64,000 nt of DNA from Acinetobacter sp. A47 (GTDB lineage: Bacteria; Pseudomonadota; Gammaproteobacteria; Pseudomonadales; Moraxellaceae), in assembly GCF_000805455.1 (NCBI RefSeq), contig NZ_JSUS01000071.1, positions 1 to 64,000 of the forward strand. Reading direction: 5' to 3'. Of the stretch, positions 1-9,393 are shown piece by piece. The translations under genes and the position numbers were made by a program. Positions within the stretch are counted from its first letter, which is position 1. Every line of letters begins with the position of its first letter. The notes under the pieces were generated by a model. The model saw nothing but the letters and a program-made list of their open reading frames with translations. It was not told where the DNA came from and ran no database searches.

Positions 1-556
1 AGTTCAGGCCAAACAGGAGCTTGATCAGCTGGCCTGCACCGACCATCTGTGCAATCAGGTAAAACGCCACCACAACCAGTGAGCTGAAGGCCGCCAGAGT
101 ACGTACCGGCTTTTCTTCCAGACGGAATGACACCACATCAGACAGGTTATATTTGCCCAGATTACGCAAGCGTTCTGCCACCAGGAACAAAACAATTGGC
201 CAGCCCACCATAAAGCCCAGTGAGTAAAGCAAGCCATCAAAGCCTGAACTGAACACCATTGCCGAAATCCCCAGAAAGGAAGCCGCAGACATATAGTCCC
301 CGGCAATTGCCAGACCGTTCTGGAAACCGCTAATTCCGCCACCTGCGGTATAGAAGTCCTGTGCCGACTGGGTTTGCTTGGCTGCCCACTTGGTAATGAA
401 CAGGGTAAAACCGACAAAGATTGTAAACATGATGATTGCATGCCAGTTGGTCGCCTGCTGTTCAGCTGCGCCCAGATCCGGACTGGCAAATGCAATACTG
501 GTAAAGCAAAAGCTAAGTAGCGTAAACAGTATCGCCTTGCATGAAGTTCCTTTCAT
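1..556 (-). CDS. actP: Acetate permease ActP, N-terminal part (runs off the left edge)
   Basis: This is a sodium/solute symporter family member, most likely the cation/acetate symporter that imports acetate and related short monocarboxylates across the inner membrane. Reading leftward from the ATG at 556-554, the protein starts [10 protein letters not shown], has a signal-like hydrophobic start ending near SIAFA, and then shows SSS segments such as [10 protein letters not shown] and [11 protein letters not shown], which are typical of ActP. About 185 codons are present and the rest lies outside the window. The start lies one base beyond the stop of the upstream DUF485 gene, so the two are translationally coupled, as in the usual yjcH-actP pair. 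The divergent neighbour is a sensor kinase with its own SSS domain. The assignment to acetate rests on family and gene pairing. Confidence 0.9.
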   Translation of the reverse strand, partial: MKGTSCKAILFTLLSFCFTSIAFASPDLGAAEQQATNWHAIIMFTIFVGFTLFITKWAAKQTQSAQDFYTAGGGISGFQNGLAIAGDYMSAASFLGISAMVFSSGFDGLLYSLGFMVGWPIVLFLVAERLRNLGKYNLSDVVSFRLEEKPVRTLAAFSSLVVVAFYLIAQMVGAGQLIKLLFGLN

Positions 557-557
557 C

Positions 558-890
558 TCAATGCATCCCTTTTTCATGTGCAATGGCCTCAACTTCCTTG
601 AGGGCTTCTTCATTTAGCTGGTCAAGCTTATTGTTGGCAATATAGGAATACACACCACATAAGATAAACGACAACACGATAATGCCCAGACCCAGGGGAA
701 TACCCCATGTGGTGACACCGCCGCTAAATGAACTAGCTAAAAATTCTTTGTTGTAACCAACCAAAAGCATAAATCCAACATAGATAAACAGCATGATTGC
801 TGTTAATGTCCAACTTAATGTACGCTTTTTGCTGACCATTTCCTGAAACTTTGGATTATGTAGAATTCGATCTACCTGAGAATCATCCAT
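558..890 (-). CDS. yjcH: DUF485 inner-membrane protein (YjcH type), ActP partner
   Basis: This small membrane protein of about 110 residues belongs to the DUF485 family, which is regularly encoded just before actP. The chosen start is the ATG at 890 ([10 protein letters not shown]), preceded by an AAGGAG ribosome-binding site. An upstream in-frame start at 956 would add 22 hydrophilic residues and lacks such a site. Two hydrophobic segments are visible, [20 protein letters not shown] and [20 protein letters not shown], joined by a short loop and followed by a charged C-terminus. The TGA stop is separated from actP by one base. Its molecular role is not established; a supporting role in acetate transport is inferred from the pairing. 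Confidence 0.85.
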   Translation of the reverse strand: MDDSQVDRILHNPKFQEMVSKKRTLSWTLTAIMLFIYVGFMLLVGYNKEFLASSFSGGVTTWGIPLGLGIIVLSFILCGVYSYIANNKLDQLNEEALKEVEAIAHEKGMH

Positions 891-1051
891 AATCAACTCC
901 TTATTTTTGTGTCCGACCGTGGACCCCTTTTTTACGTGGGATTTTTCATGATCCAACTTAACAAGATTCTGCTTGACTCGTAACTTAGACTTTGGTCTCT
1001 AAATGCAATTCTCTACTCCTTGCCGTACCTGCGCTTCAGGTATGATGAAAA

Positions 1052-4000
1052 ATGGAATTTGATCACGTGAGCAATATGAACAGTTGGCTTATTCTTGGGG
1101 TACTGGCCCTGTACATTGTGCTGTTATTCGGCTGTGCTTTTTTTGGTGAAAAACATGCCAGCCGGCTGAGTACACGCGGAAGAATGCTGCTGTTCAGCCT
1201 GACCCTCGGCGTGTACTGCTCTTCATGGACTTTTTACGGGGCAACGGGAGCTGCGGTTCGCCAGGGAGTGATCTTCCTGCCGATTTATCTTGGCCCGCTG
1301 CTTTTTATCTGGTTTGGCTATGACATCTGGAAGCGTCTGGGGCGTATCCGCCAGCATCATGCCATTTCATCAATTGCCGATTTTGTCGCTGCCCGTTATG
1401 GCAAGAGCGGCAGTCTGGCCGCTCTGGTCACCATTCTGGCGGTGATTGCGATTGTGCCCTATCTGGCCTTGCAACTACGCGCCATTGCACTGAGCGCCTC
1501 GGTGATTCTGGAGCAGAATGCCCATCTTCATACCACCACCAACAGTGTGCTGGTGCTGACCGCTGTACTGGCGATTCTGGCCATGATTTTCGGTACGCGG
1601 CATATTGCCCATACCGAACAGCACGGCGGCCTGATGCTGGCAGTCGCCTTTGAGTCCTTTGTGAAACTGTTTGCCCTGCTCAGTGTCGCAGCCTTCTTCT
1701 TATTGCAGTCACCCGACAACCTCAGACAGGTCAGTACCGATGTACATCAGCATTTTCATGACCTGCAACAGCTGGGAGTTCCTGAGACCTTCTGGGTGCA
1801 GACCCTGTTGGCTGCACTGGCCATGATCTGCCTGCCACGCCAGTTTCACGTGGCAGTGGTAGAATTGCGTGATGAAAAGCATATTCGCGGAGCGCGCCGC
1901 TGGTTTGCTGCCTATCTGATCCTGACCGTGATGGCGATCATTCCAATTGCTAGCTGGGCCTTACATTCATTACCCGAATCACTCGGTACCCCGGATATTG
2001 CAGTATTGGCCCTGCCCCTGAGCTATCAGCAGGAATGGCTGGCACTACTGGCCTTTCTGGGCGGATTTTCAGCCTCGACCGGCATGCTGCTGGTGGCTTC
2101 GGTGGCCTTGTCGATCATGCTCAGTAATGACCTGATCATGCCAGCCTTGTGGCGTTTTAACATTATTTCACGGCATGACCAGCATTTGCCACGCGTGCTC
2201 AAGCTGACCCGGCGGATCAGTATTATCAGCGTGATGTTGCTGGGCTTTTTATTTTTCCATTTCTTTAATGATATTAACCAGCTGTCGGTATTTGGCTTAC
2301 TGGCCTTTAGTGCCGTGGCTCAGTTTTCTCCGGCCCTGATTGGCGGTCTGTACTGGCGTGGCGCAAGCCGTCAGGGGGTCTATGTCGGCCTGTTAATGGG
2401 CTTTGCCATGTGGAGTTATACCTTACTGTTCCCAACAGTCTTGCGTAGCCTGCCCGACCAATATCAGGATCTGGCACAGCACATTTTACTGTTCGGGCCG
2501 TTCGGGATTAACGCTTTACGTCCTGAAGCACTGCTCGGTTTCGAGTCGTTTGCCCCGCTAACCCACGGTGTGCTCTGGTCACTCGGCCTCAATGTAGCCC
2601 TGTATATCTGGGTATCGCGCCTGTATCGTCCCAGCGTGGCCGAACAGATTCAGGCCGAAAGCTTTTTCTATTATGAAAGCAAACCGCTACCTTCGGCGCA
2701 GTCCAATACCGATCTCACCGACCTGCACCTCAATGCCGCACGCCTCAAGGTCGGTGACTTGCTGGCGCTGGCCAAACGGGTCACGGGCGACAAGCCGACC
2801 CTGCAAGCCTTCCAGCAGTTTTGTGAACAGAATCATGTGGTTTTAAATGAAAACCATGTCGCCAACGGCATGTGGTGGCGCTTTACCGAGCAATATCTGG
2901 CCGGAATTATCGGGGCGGCTTCGGCCCGGACCTTACTGACCACGGCCATGATTAACAATGGTCTGGCACTGGGTCAGGTCGCCAATATTCTGGACCAGGC
3001 CTCACAATGGCAGCGTTTTAACCAGAACCTGCTGATGACCATGATTGACCACATGACCCAGGGAGTCAGTGTCGTCGACAAGAACATGTGTCTGGTGGCC
3101 TGGAACAACCAGTATCTCAAGCTGTTTGATTATCCTAAAGATCTGGTGTATGTCGGCTGCCCGATTGCCGACCTGATCCGCTATAACGCCGAACGCGGCG
3201 AATGTGGCCCCGGCCCGGTCGAAGAACATGTGCGCAAGCGGATACACTGGATGAAAGTAGGCAGTGCACATGAATTTGAGCGAATCCGTAAGGATGGTCT
3301 GGTGATTCAGATGCGCGGCAACCCGATTGAAGGCGGTGGTTTCGTGACCACCTTTGCCGACATTACCGCGTTCCGTGAAAATGAAGCAGTACTGGAACAA
3401 CGTGTCAGCGAACGTACCCAGCAGCTTGCCAATGCCCTGACCGAACAGCAACTGGCGCTGGAACAGGCCGACAAGGCCAATCAGTCAAAAAGCCGCTTTC
3501 TGGCAGCGGCCAGCCATGACCTGCTCCAGCCCATGCATGCCGCACGCCTATTTAGTACGGCACTGGAGCAAAGCGTCCACACCGCAGAAGACCAGCAGAC
3601 CCTGCAACAGCTGGACCGTGCCCTGTATGGGGCAGAAAGCATGCTCTCTGCCCTGCTCGATATTGCCCGTCTGGAAGGCGGGACAATTCAGCCAAAACGT
3701 CAGGCCTACTCATTGCATGACCTGTTAAATGATCTGGAATTACAGTTCAAGTCGATTGCTGCCCAGCGTGATATCCAGTTAACCGTCCACGATACCCGAT
3801 TCTGGGTCGACACCGATCCGCAATGGATGCGACGGATTATCCAGAACTTTGTCAGTAATGCACTCCGCTATACCGCGCAAGGTCGCGTGGTGGTGGGCGT
3901 GTTACGGTCTGCCCAGCGTCCAGCGCATATCCGGATCGGGGTCTGGGATACTGGTCCCGGCATTAATGAACAGCAACGGGTCAAACTGTTTCAGGAGTTT

Positions 4001-4570
4001 GAGCGCTGCGGACATACCTCGCCTTGGGGTGAACAGGGACTGGGGCTGGGACTGGCCATCGTACAACGGATGACCAGCCTGCTGGATTTTCCCGTGCATG
4101 TGTATTCCGAGCTGGGTAAGGGTTCCTGCTTTATGATTGAAGTCCCGCTTGCCGAAGCGCCGAAAACACAGGCCATCCCTCCTCAGGCCACCGCACTGCA
4201 ACATACTGCCTATAAGGTACTGTGTCTGGACAATGATGAAACCATTCTGGACGGCATGCGTACCTTGCTCAGCAAATGGGGCTATCAGATCTTTACCGCC
4301 ACGGAACCGGAAGAAGCATTACGGCTGATTGAACAGGAAGACATTCAGGTCTGGCTGATCGATCAGCATTTAAATCAGGACCAGCGTGGACTGGACTTCA
4401 TCGAACAATACCGTTCGGCCCATGTACCGGTGGCGCTGATTACCGCAGACTCTGATCCGGAGTTGCCACAATACCTGAAACAGCAGAATATCGTATTGCT
4501 CAAGAAACCGCTCAAGCCGGCGGCCTTGCGTGCCTGGCTGTCGGGCCTGAAAATCATGCCGATGCAATAA
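1052..4570 (+). CDS. Hybrid sensor histidine kinase with N-terminal SSS transporter domain (CrbS/CbrA type)
   Basis: This 1172-residue inner-membrane sensor starts with about 530 residues of sodium/solute symporter fold (12 or more hydrophobic segments). A linker with the STAC-like sequence LKVGDLLALAKRV follows near residue 566, then a PAS region (about 665-780), a dimerisation/phosphoacceptor helix with ASHDLLQP (His822), an ATPase domain with GLGLGLAIV, and a C-terminal receiver whose phosphoacceptor is probably Asp1104 (LIDQHL). This order matches CrbS and CbrA proteins, which control acetate (acs/actP) or carbon/nitrogen genes through a separate LuxR-type regulator. Being divergent from yjcH-actP favours the acetate-responsive CrbS type. 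No response regulator gene lies nearby. An alternative start is the ATG at 1076; neither start has a strong ribosome-binding site. Confidence 0.88.
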   Translation: MEFDHVSNMNSWLILGVLALYIVLLFGCAFFGEKHASRLSTRGRMLLFSLTLGVYCSSWTFYGATGAAVRQGVIFLPIYLGPLLFIWFGYDIWKRLGRIRQHHAISSIADFVAARYGKSGSLAALVTILAVIAIVPYLALQLRAIALSASVILEQNAHLHTTTNSVLVLTAVLAILAMIFGTRHIAHTEQHGGLMLAVAFESFVKLFALLSVAAFFLLQSPDNLRQVSTDVHQHFHDLQQLGVPETFWVQTLLAALAMICLPRQFHVAVVELRDEKHIRGARRWFAAYLILTVMAIIPIASWALHSLPESLGTPDIAVLALPLSYQQEWLALLAFLGGFSASTGMLLVASVALSIMLSNDLIMPALWRFNIISRHDQHLPRVLKLTRRISIISVMLLGFLFFHFFNDINQLSVFGLLAFSAVAQFSPALIGGLYWRGASRQGVYVGLLMGFAMWSYTLLFPTVLRSLPDQYQDLAQHILLFGPFGINALRPEALLGFESFAPLTHGVLWSLGLNVALYIWVSRLYRPSVAEQIQAESFFYYESKPLPSAQSNTDLTDLHLNAARLKVGDLLALAKRVTGDKPTLQAFQQFCEQNHVVLNENHVANGMWWRFTEQYLAGIIGAASARTLLTTAMINNGLALGQVANILDQASQWQRFNQNLLMTMIDHMTQGVSVVDKNMCLVAWNNQYLKLFDYPKDLVYVGCPIADLIRYNAERGECGPGPVEEHVRKRIHWMKVGSAHEFERIRKDGLVIQMRGNPIEGGGFVTTFADITAFRENEAVLEQRVSERTQQLANALTEQQLALEQADKANQSKSRFLAAASHDLLQPMHAARLFSTALEQSVHTAEDQQTLQQLDRALYGAESMLSALLDIARLEGGTIQPKRQAYSLHDLLNDLELQFKSIAAQRDIQLTVHDTRFWVDTDPQWMRRIIQNFVSNALRYTAQGRVVVGVLRSAQRPAHIRIGVWDTGPGINEQQRVKLFQEFERCGHTSPWGEQGLGLGLAIVQRMTSLLDFPVHVYSELGKGSCFMIEVPLAEAPKTQAIPPQATALQHTAYKVLCLDNDETILDGMRTLLSKWGYQIFTATEPEEALRLIEQEDIQVWLIDQHLNQDQRGLDFIEQYRSAHVPVALITADSDPELPQYLKQQNIVLLKKPLKPAALRAWLSGLKIMPMQ

Positions 4571-5138
4571 GTATTGTGGGCGGTGTGGTTCCGGGATCAT
4601 GATAGGCACGGCGGTTTTTACCGGCTCTGGTTCAAGATCTTTGGCTTAAGTTCCAGACCCGATGCAGCACAGCTGCCCCAAATCGATCCGGATATTCGCC
4701 CGAACGGGGCGGCCCGCCGGCAGACAACTGCAATTGCCTGCCGGTATGCCTGGTTTAACAAAGCTTTGGGCATTGCTCATGAGCAGTTCAAGCAAGCCAT
4801 GACAGGCCGCTCCAGCCTGTGGAATGACCGGATTTTTTGCAGTCATAGGCAAAAACCATCAAAATCCAGTCCTTGGAGCATTGATCGATTGACCAAAGTG
4901 CTCAAATGACTTTTGCCTATGGCAAAAATCTCCACTTACATTAGTGTACGTTTGTACACTTACTTACAATTAAATAAATCATTGTTTTTATTTTATAATT
5001 TTAACCCAAAAAGCCTATCTACAACTTTAGTCGTATTCTACTTGCTTTCTTGATATTGCATTAATTGATCCATTGAATAGAAACTGTATCTCAGCAGATC
5101 AGGTTTCTCAGCACAGACTGTCGAAAAGGACATTGATC
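4571..5138. other. 568-bp gene-free stretch with inverted repeats
   Basis: No recognisable gene is seen. The first 260 bases are comparatively GC-rich and open in several frames, but the possible products look like no family and have no convincing start. The second half is AT-rich and promoter-like. Two structures stand out. One is an 11-bp inverted repeat (CATAGGCAAAA at 4844-4854 and its complement at 4911-4921) with a 56-base loop. The other is a perfect palindrome at 4943-4960, listed separately. The region probably holds the promoter of the gene starting at 5139. Confidence 0.5.
4943..4960. promoter_or_regulatory. Perfect inverted repeat, probable operator
   Basis: AGTGTAC and GTACACT are perfect 7-bp arms separated by GTTT, embedded in an AT-rich promoter-like stretch upstream of the unrecognised gene at 5139. 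Size and symmetry suit a TetR-family dimer site, but no cognate regulator gene is adjacent, so the binding protein is unknown. Confidence 0.45.
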
Positions 5139-5900
5139 ATGAAGAATAGCCACCCCACCACAGACCATAGCTCACAACAGTTTTATCGCCAATACAGTGC
5201 CAATGCATTATTACCACAACTAGACTGGCAACAGATTTTTGTTCATAGCAAACTTGAAGATACGCACTTACGCGCTTTGGATACGCTGTATCAGGCAGCC
5301 GTGCCACTGGCCTTGAAAGTCTTCCATGAGCTTGATTTTGATGTATTTGCACCGGCAGCCTATCATCCACAAGGCCTGGGCTTATTTGAAAAACTGTCCC
5401 AGCAAGAAGCAAAGTTTCTGGATGTGCTAGAAGCGGAAACAGCCCATCTTGACCATGAAACACGCCATCAGATCTGGAGCATGCTATTACGTGGCGGTGC
5501 CGTACTGGTCTTTAAAGCCTGGTTAAGCCATGCCAAAGGTCATGAAAACCAGCTGGACAAGAACCAGTTTGACGAACTTTCCGATTTGCTGTTTATCAAA
5601 ACCCCGCCTGAACAGCTGGCACAGCGTTTAAAAGTGGATGCCCATGCACCACTGACCCATATTTTCCTGATGTATGATAATGATGTGTTCCTGGATCACT
5701 TCAATAGCCTGGAAACAGCGGCCCTGTTTGTAGATCTGGGGGTGTATGACGCGGCCTTCCTGAGCCTGCGTGATGATCGTGTGGCAGACTACCTCAAGCG
5801 TAAGGGCTATGTAACCCAGACCCAGATTGATGACTTGCAATGCGCCTTGAACCCCTTGTATTGCGATAGCCTGATGCCAAAACAGGACTGTCTGGCCTGA
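5139..5900 (+). CDS. Unrecognised 253-residue cytoplasmic protein
   Basis: I do not recognise the family. The protein from the ATG at 5139 (MKNSHPTTD) is preceded by AAAAGGA at suitable spacing. A longer in-frame start at 5073 would add 22 residues without a ribosome-binding site. It has no signal peptide or membrane helix. It is rich in Leu, Asp, Gln and His, with predicted helices such as LRALDTLYQAAVPLALKVFH, and ends in a Cys-containing tail (CALNPLYC, then CLA). It stands alone, flanked by the palindrome at 4943-4960 upstream and a hairpin terminator at 5906-5934 downstream. Codon use resembles its neighbours, so it is likely a genuine lineage gene. No function is proposed. Confidence 0.8.
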   Translation: MKNSHPTTDHSSQQFYRQYSANALLPQLDWQQIFVHSKLEDTHLRALDTLYQAAVPLALKVFHELDFDVFAPAAYHPQGLGLFEKLSQQEAKFLDVLEAETAHLDHETRHQIWSMLLRGGAVLVFKAWLSHAKGHENQLDKNQFDELSDLLFIKTPPEQLAQRLKVDAHAPLTHIFLMYDNDVFLDHFNSLETAALFVDLGVYDAAFLSLRDDRVADYLKRKGYVTQTQIDDLQCALNPLYCDSLMPKQDCLA

Positions 5901-5905
5901 ACCTG

Positions 5906-5934
5906 AAAAAGCCACAACCAGCATTGTGGCTTTT
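5906..5934. terminator. Bidirectional hairpin terminator
   Basis: AAAAGCCACAA and TTGTGGCTTTT form an 11-bp stem with a 6-base loop. The A and T flanks would serve the + gene ending at 5900 and the - gene ending at 5946. Confidence 0.8.
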
Positions 5935-5945
5935 GCTTCGGTATT

Positions 5946-7142
5946 TCATGATGTACGGGCATGCTTCTCTAGACGCTGTTTATGAATCTGCATCACCACA
6001 TCACTGAACTCGTTCAAGACATAATTGGCCCACAAACGACTATACCAGTTATATTCAGTCGACAAGCGGTAATCAATGCTCAGGATCAGTTTGGTGGTGT
6101 GGGCATCGATCTGCTCTAGCTGATAATCGGTTTTTAGCAAATCAAAATACCTGCCACCCATGACCAGATGATCATCCAGTGAACCTTTTGGAAACGAATC
6201 CGGTGCAAACTGGTAGTGCCATGACAACAGATACGGCGCATGAGATGCGGTCACCTTTTCTTTAAACCTGACCCCGCGTTCCCACTCGATGGTACGCACC
6301 AGTTGCCCATCCTGCTGTTCGGTCATGCCAAATACCGGTTTGGGAAAACCCATGGTAAAAATAAAACTGTCCTTGACTTCCTCGGGATGAATCTTGCCAA
6401 TCTGGTTAATGGCCTGAAATACCTGCTGTGCTGGCGCATGAATTACCACCGAGCGCCGGGTTTGACCGTATTCGGTACGACTAAAATCAGGTAATAACAA
6501 CCATAAAATCAAAGGCAGTAGTGCAAAAGAGTAAATTCGGGTACCGGGTTTCCACAAATAACGGCAAATCAGACGCATCAGACCTGCCCCCAGCAGCAAG
6601 CCGGTCAGTAAAATCGGTAACAGCATGATCAGGCAGATAATGCCTTCCCGCAAGACAATCACGCAAAATACAATCACCAGTACAAACACCAGCGGCTGGA
6701 CGCTGAACAGCTTGGACAGGAAAATGGGGTTGGGCTGCTTGCGAATCATGAAGTATTCACATAATGCCCCCAGCAAGGCTGGCACAACCAGAACAATGAC
6801 AAAGGACATCAGGTCTCTGGCGTAGCTCGTTAACAGTACAGTCGCTGCAATCAGGCCAACCGCCACAATCAGGGGCAATATCATGACCAGTGAGCTTCTG
6901 GGTGGATAAGCCTGTTCCAGCGGATAAAGCAGATCCGCTCTGACCCCGTTCAGGACGATCAGGTAAGCCTGGGGCTGATGCTTGATTTTGTGAAATTGGT
7001 ACTGCTTAAAACCTGCCTGTGTCAGTATTTCATCCAGACTGGCGCGCGTCTGTTCGGTCCATTCTTCGACCTGGATACGGGCATACCCATGTTGTTTTAA
7101 TTCTTGAATAATTGTTGTTTTTTGTTCCTGAAGTTGATGCAT
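5946..7142 (-). CDS. Membrane protein with C-terminal SRPBCC domain
   Basis: This 398-residue protein has three parts. A soluble N-terminus of about 80 residues (QEQKTTIIQELKQHGYARIQ...) comes first. A block of about five hydrophobic segments follows (for example SSLVMILPLIVAVGLIAATV and CLIMLLPILLTGLLLGAGLM). The C-terminal part of about 160 residues starts at RRSVVIHAPAQQVFQAI, the typical first strand of an SRPBCC (polyketide-cyclase/START-like) ligand-binding fold. The start at 7142 (MHQLQEQK) has a GAGG six bases upstream; an upstream start at 7184 lacks this. Stand-alone SRPBCC proteins are common, while the fusion to a membrane block is less so. The substrate is unknown. The gene lies downstream of the copper receptor on the same strand, 66 bases away. 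Confidence 0.75.
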   Translation of the reverse strand: MHQLQEQKTTIIQELKQHGYARIQVEEWTEQTRASLDEILTQAGFKQYQFHKIKHQPQAYLIVLNGVRADLLYPLEQAYPPRSSLVMILPLIVAVGLIAATVLLTSYARDLMSFVIVLVVPALLGALCEYFMIRKQPNPIFLSKLFSVQPLVFVLVIVFCVIVLREGIICLIMLLPILLTGLLLGAGLMRLICRYLWKPGTRIYSFALLPLILWLLLPDFSRTEYGQTRRSVVIHAPAQQVFQAINQIGKIHPEEVKDSFIFTMGFPKPVFGMTEQQDGQLVRTIEWERGVRFKEKVTASHAPYLLSWHYQFAPDSFPKGSLDDHLVMGGRYFDLLKTDYQLEQIDAHTTKLILSIDYRLSTEYNWYSRLWANYVLNEFSDVVMQIHKQRLEKHARTS

Positions 7143-7208
7143 GCTGGCCTCGGTTCCCATCTCAGTCAGCCCAATGCAGGTCATTGAGCTGACTGATTCT
7201 AACCTAGC

Positions 7209-9320
7209 TTAGAACTTCATGCTCATCCGCATCCAGTAATTTCGCCCGGTATTGTTGAATTGTTCTTCACTGGCAAAGCCAAAACCCGAACTCCCTGCTT
7301 TATTGAGATGTTCGGTATAGGTCTTATCCAGAACATTGTCCACGCCTACCGAAAGGTCAATATTCTGATTGAGGCGGTAACTGCCATTCAGGGACAGTGT
7401 TGAAAAACCTGCACTTGGCTTTAAGTCATAGCCGACGATATTGCCTTGATGCAGGCTGACGCGATTTTGTTGATCCACCACACGCCATAACATGCCGAGC
7501 GTATATTGATCAGCCACATAACGGACATTGACCCGACCTTCTAAAGGTGCAATTTGGGGTAATGGCGTATTGTCGCTGGTATTTTTACCCCACGCATACA
7601 TGGCACTCACATCGGCCTGGATATGATCGCTAAACTGATAGCCAACGCCAGCCTCAGCCCCGGCAATGGTGGCATCGACATTCTTGGCACCTGCGGTAAT
7701 TCCGCCACCGCCATGTCCGCCTGCATGTAAATGACTATGATCGTGATAACTCATCAGGATATAGTCATCAACCAGTCCGGCATAGGCAGACACCCAGGAG
7801 TTAAATGCACCCTGTTGCTGGGTATAGCCAACATCCAGCTGCAAGGTTTTTTCCGGACGCACCCCGTTAAAGGTATTGCTCGAACCGGTATTGCCATGTA
7901 CAGGGCTAAACAGCTCCCAATAATCTGGCATACGCTCGACATAGCCCAGCCCGACATAACTGTTCAGGCCATGCTCGTCATTTTGATTTTCCAGTCGCAC
8001 AAAGGCACTTGGCAAGGTCTTGTTCAGTCGGGTATTGAATCCGGCTGTTTTCGAGTCAGCACGTTCATCTTCAACTTTGACACGATCAACTCGCGCACCG
8101 GCTACCAACTTGTTCTGCGGATTGAATTGATAGCTCAACTCGCCAAAAGCGCCATAAGACTGGAACCGCATATCCTGACTGAATGGAACATTCATGGACG
8201 GCATCGTTGAAGAGGACATACTGCCCCCATGTTTATTGAACTGGGAGTCAACCCCGCTGATCAGGCTCCACTGGTCCCATTCAGAGGTCATGGCCAGACG
8301 TGAATTCAGGGTACGGCGGGTTACCTGCATTTCCATTGGCATCGGCATTTTCATGACATGGTCACCGTGCTTCATTTCAACCATAGGCGGGGTTCGCAAG
8401 CTGAAATTGTCCATGATGTGATCGTTATAGCTATAGTTCACCTGCCCTTCGATTTTCTTGATCACATCGGTGACATTTTTCTTTTCAAAGCGCAGGCCCA
8501 GACTCTCACGGGCAAATTGTGCACCATCCATCCCGCGTCCGGCATATTCAGCCTCGCCATCGGCCTTGCCACCGGTCAGCTCCAACCAGGTATTTTCATC
8601 CGGAGTCCAGCCCAGCGCCACATCGGCATTCCAGCGCTCCCATGAAGAAGGCACGGTTTTACCGTCACCATCCTGATAGCTGTTCGACTCGGAACGGTTG
8701 GCATTTAAACGGATATATTTTTTCTCATCCCCCAGCGCCGCTTCAACATTCTGGTCTAAACGCCCAAATGAACCCCACAGTACACTGGCCTGTCCACGAT
8801 ACGGTTTGGCCTGAGTCAATTTTTCAGGTTGACGTTCAAAGATCACGGTTGCAGCTGAACCGGTATTGGCATATTGAACCGTTTGCGGCCCTTTAATCAC
8901 CGAAATACGATCATAGCTTTCAGGTGAAATATAAGAAGTCGGGGCATCCATCCGGTTTGGGCAGGCTCCCAGATTTTCCGTACCATCGGTCAGGATCTTG
9001 ATGCGTGAACCAAACATGCCACGGAAGGTCACATCACTATTGGTACCGCCACTCTGTATGGCATTAAAGCCCATAATACTTTGCAGGTAGTCGGCGCCAT
9101 CGGTTGCAGGGATCGGCTGGATCGGTTGTTTTGGGTCGGCCTGCACCACCAGACCATTGCTCTGGTTAGGCTGTTGCGCGGTCACTACAATCGGCGCCAG
9201 CGATACATGGGCATGTGAAGATATAGACGAATCGACCGGATTTGCCCACACCAGAGCAGTATTTGAGGCAGCCAGGATCGCAACCGTGAGCGGTTGTAAT
9301 AAAAATTGAGGTTGAGCCAT
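7209..9320 (-). CDS. oprC: TonB-dependent copper receptor, OprC/NosA family
   Basis: This 703-residue outer-membrane receptor has an N-terminal signal peptide (cleavage near ALVWA), a plug starting with a TonB-box-like stretch (APIVVTA) and a 22-strand barrel ending in Phe (RMSMKF). The plug contains Cys120-x3-Met124 (CPNRM) and the barrel His301-x-Met303 (HIM). The spacing of about 181 residues matches the CxxxM/HxM copper site known from Pseudomonas OprC. A Met/His-rich segment (KHGDHVMKMPMPMEM, about 318-331) and a His-rich loop (HDHSHLHAGGHGGGG) add possible copper ligands. It lies 73 bases downstream of a DUF2946 gene, a common companion. Copper uptake or binding is therefore the likely role. 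Confidence 0.9.
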   Translation of the reverse strand: MAQPQFLLQPLTVAILAASNTALVWANPVDSSISSHAHVSLAPIVVTAQQPNQSNGLVVQADPKQPIQPIPATDGADYLQSIMGFNAIQSGGTNSDVTFRGMFGSRIKILTDGTENLGACPNRMDAPTSYISPESYDRISVIKGPQTVQYANTGSAATVIFERQPEKLTQAKPYRGQASVLWGSFGRLDQNVEAALGDEKKYIRLNANRSESNSYQDGDGKTVPSSWERWNADVALGWTPDENTWLELTGGKADGEAEYAGRGMDGAQFARESLGLRFEKKNVTDVIKKIEGQVNYSYNDHIMDNFSLRTPPMVEMKHGDHVMKMPMPMEMQVTRRTLNSRLAMTSEWDQWSLISGVDSQFNKHGGSMSSSTMPSMNVPFSQDMRFQSYGAFGELSYQFNPQNKLVAGARVDRVKVEDERADSKTAGFNTRLNKTLPSAFVRLENQNDEHGLNSYVGLGYVERMPDYWELFSPVHGNTGSSNTFNGVRPEKTLQLDVGYTQQQGAFNSWVSAYAGLVDDYILMSYHDHSHLHAGGHGGGGITAGAKNVDATIAGAEAGVGYQFSDHIQADVSAMYAWGKNTSDNTPLPQIAPLEGRVNVRYVADQYTLGMLWRVVDQQNRVSLHQGNIVGYDLKPSAGFSTLSLNGSYRLNQNIDLSVGVDNVLDKTYTEHLNKAGSSGFGFASEEQFNNTGRNYWMRMSMKF

Positions 9321-9393
9321 GAGTGGTCTCTCTTAAAACATAAGTAAAACTGGGCTAGAGTTTTAAAAAACCCTAATGAAAATAACGTTTTAT

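Noticed and set aside
4574..4909. Open frame of 111 codons (+) and an overlapping 68-codon frame (-) behind the hybrid kinase
   Set aside because: No plausible ribosome-binding site, no family resemblance, and amino-acid composition looks like translated non-coding GC-rich DNA.
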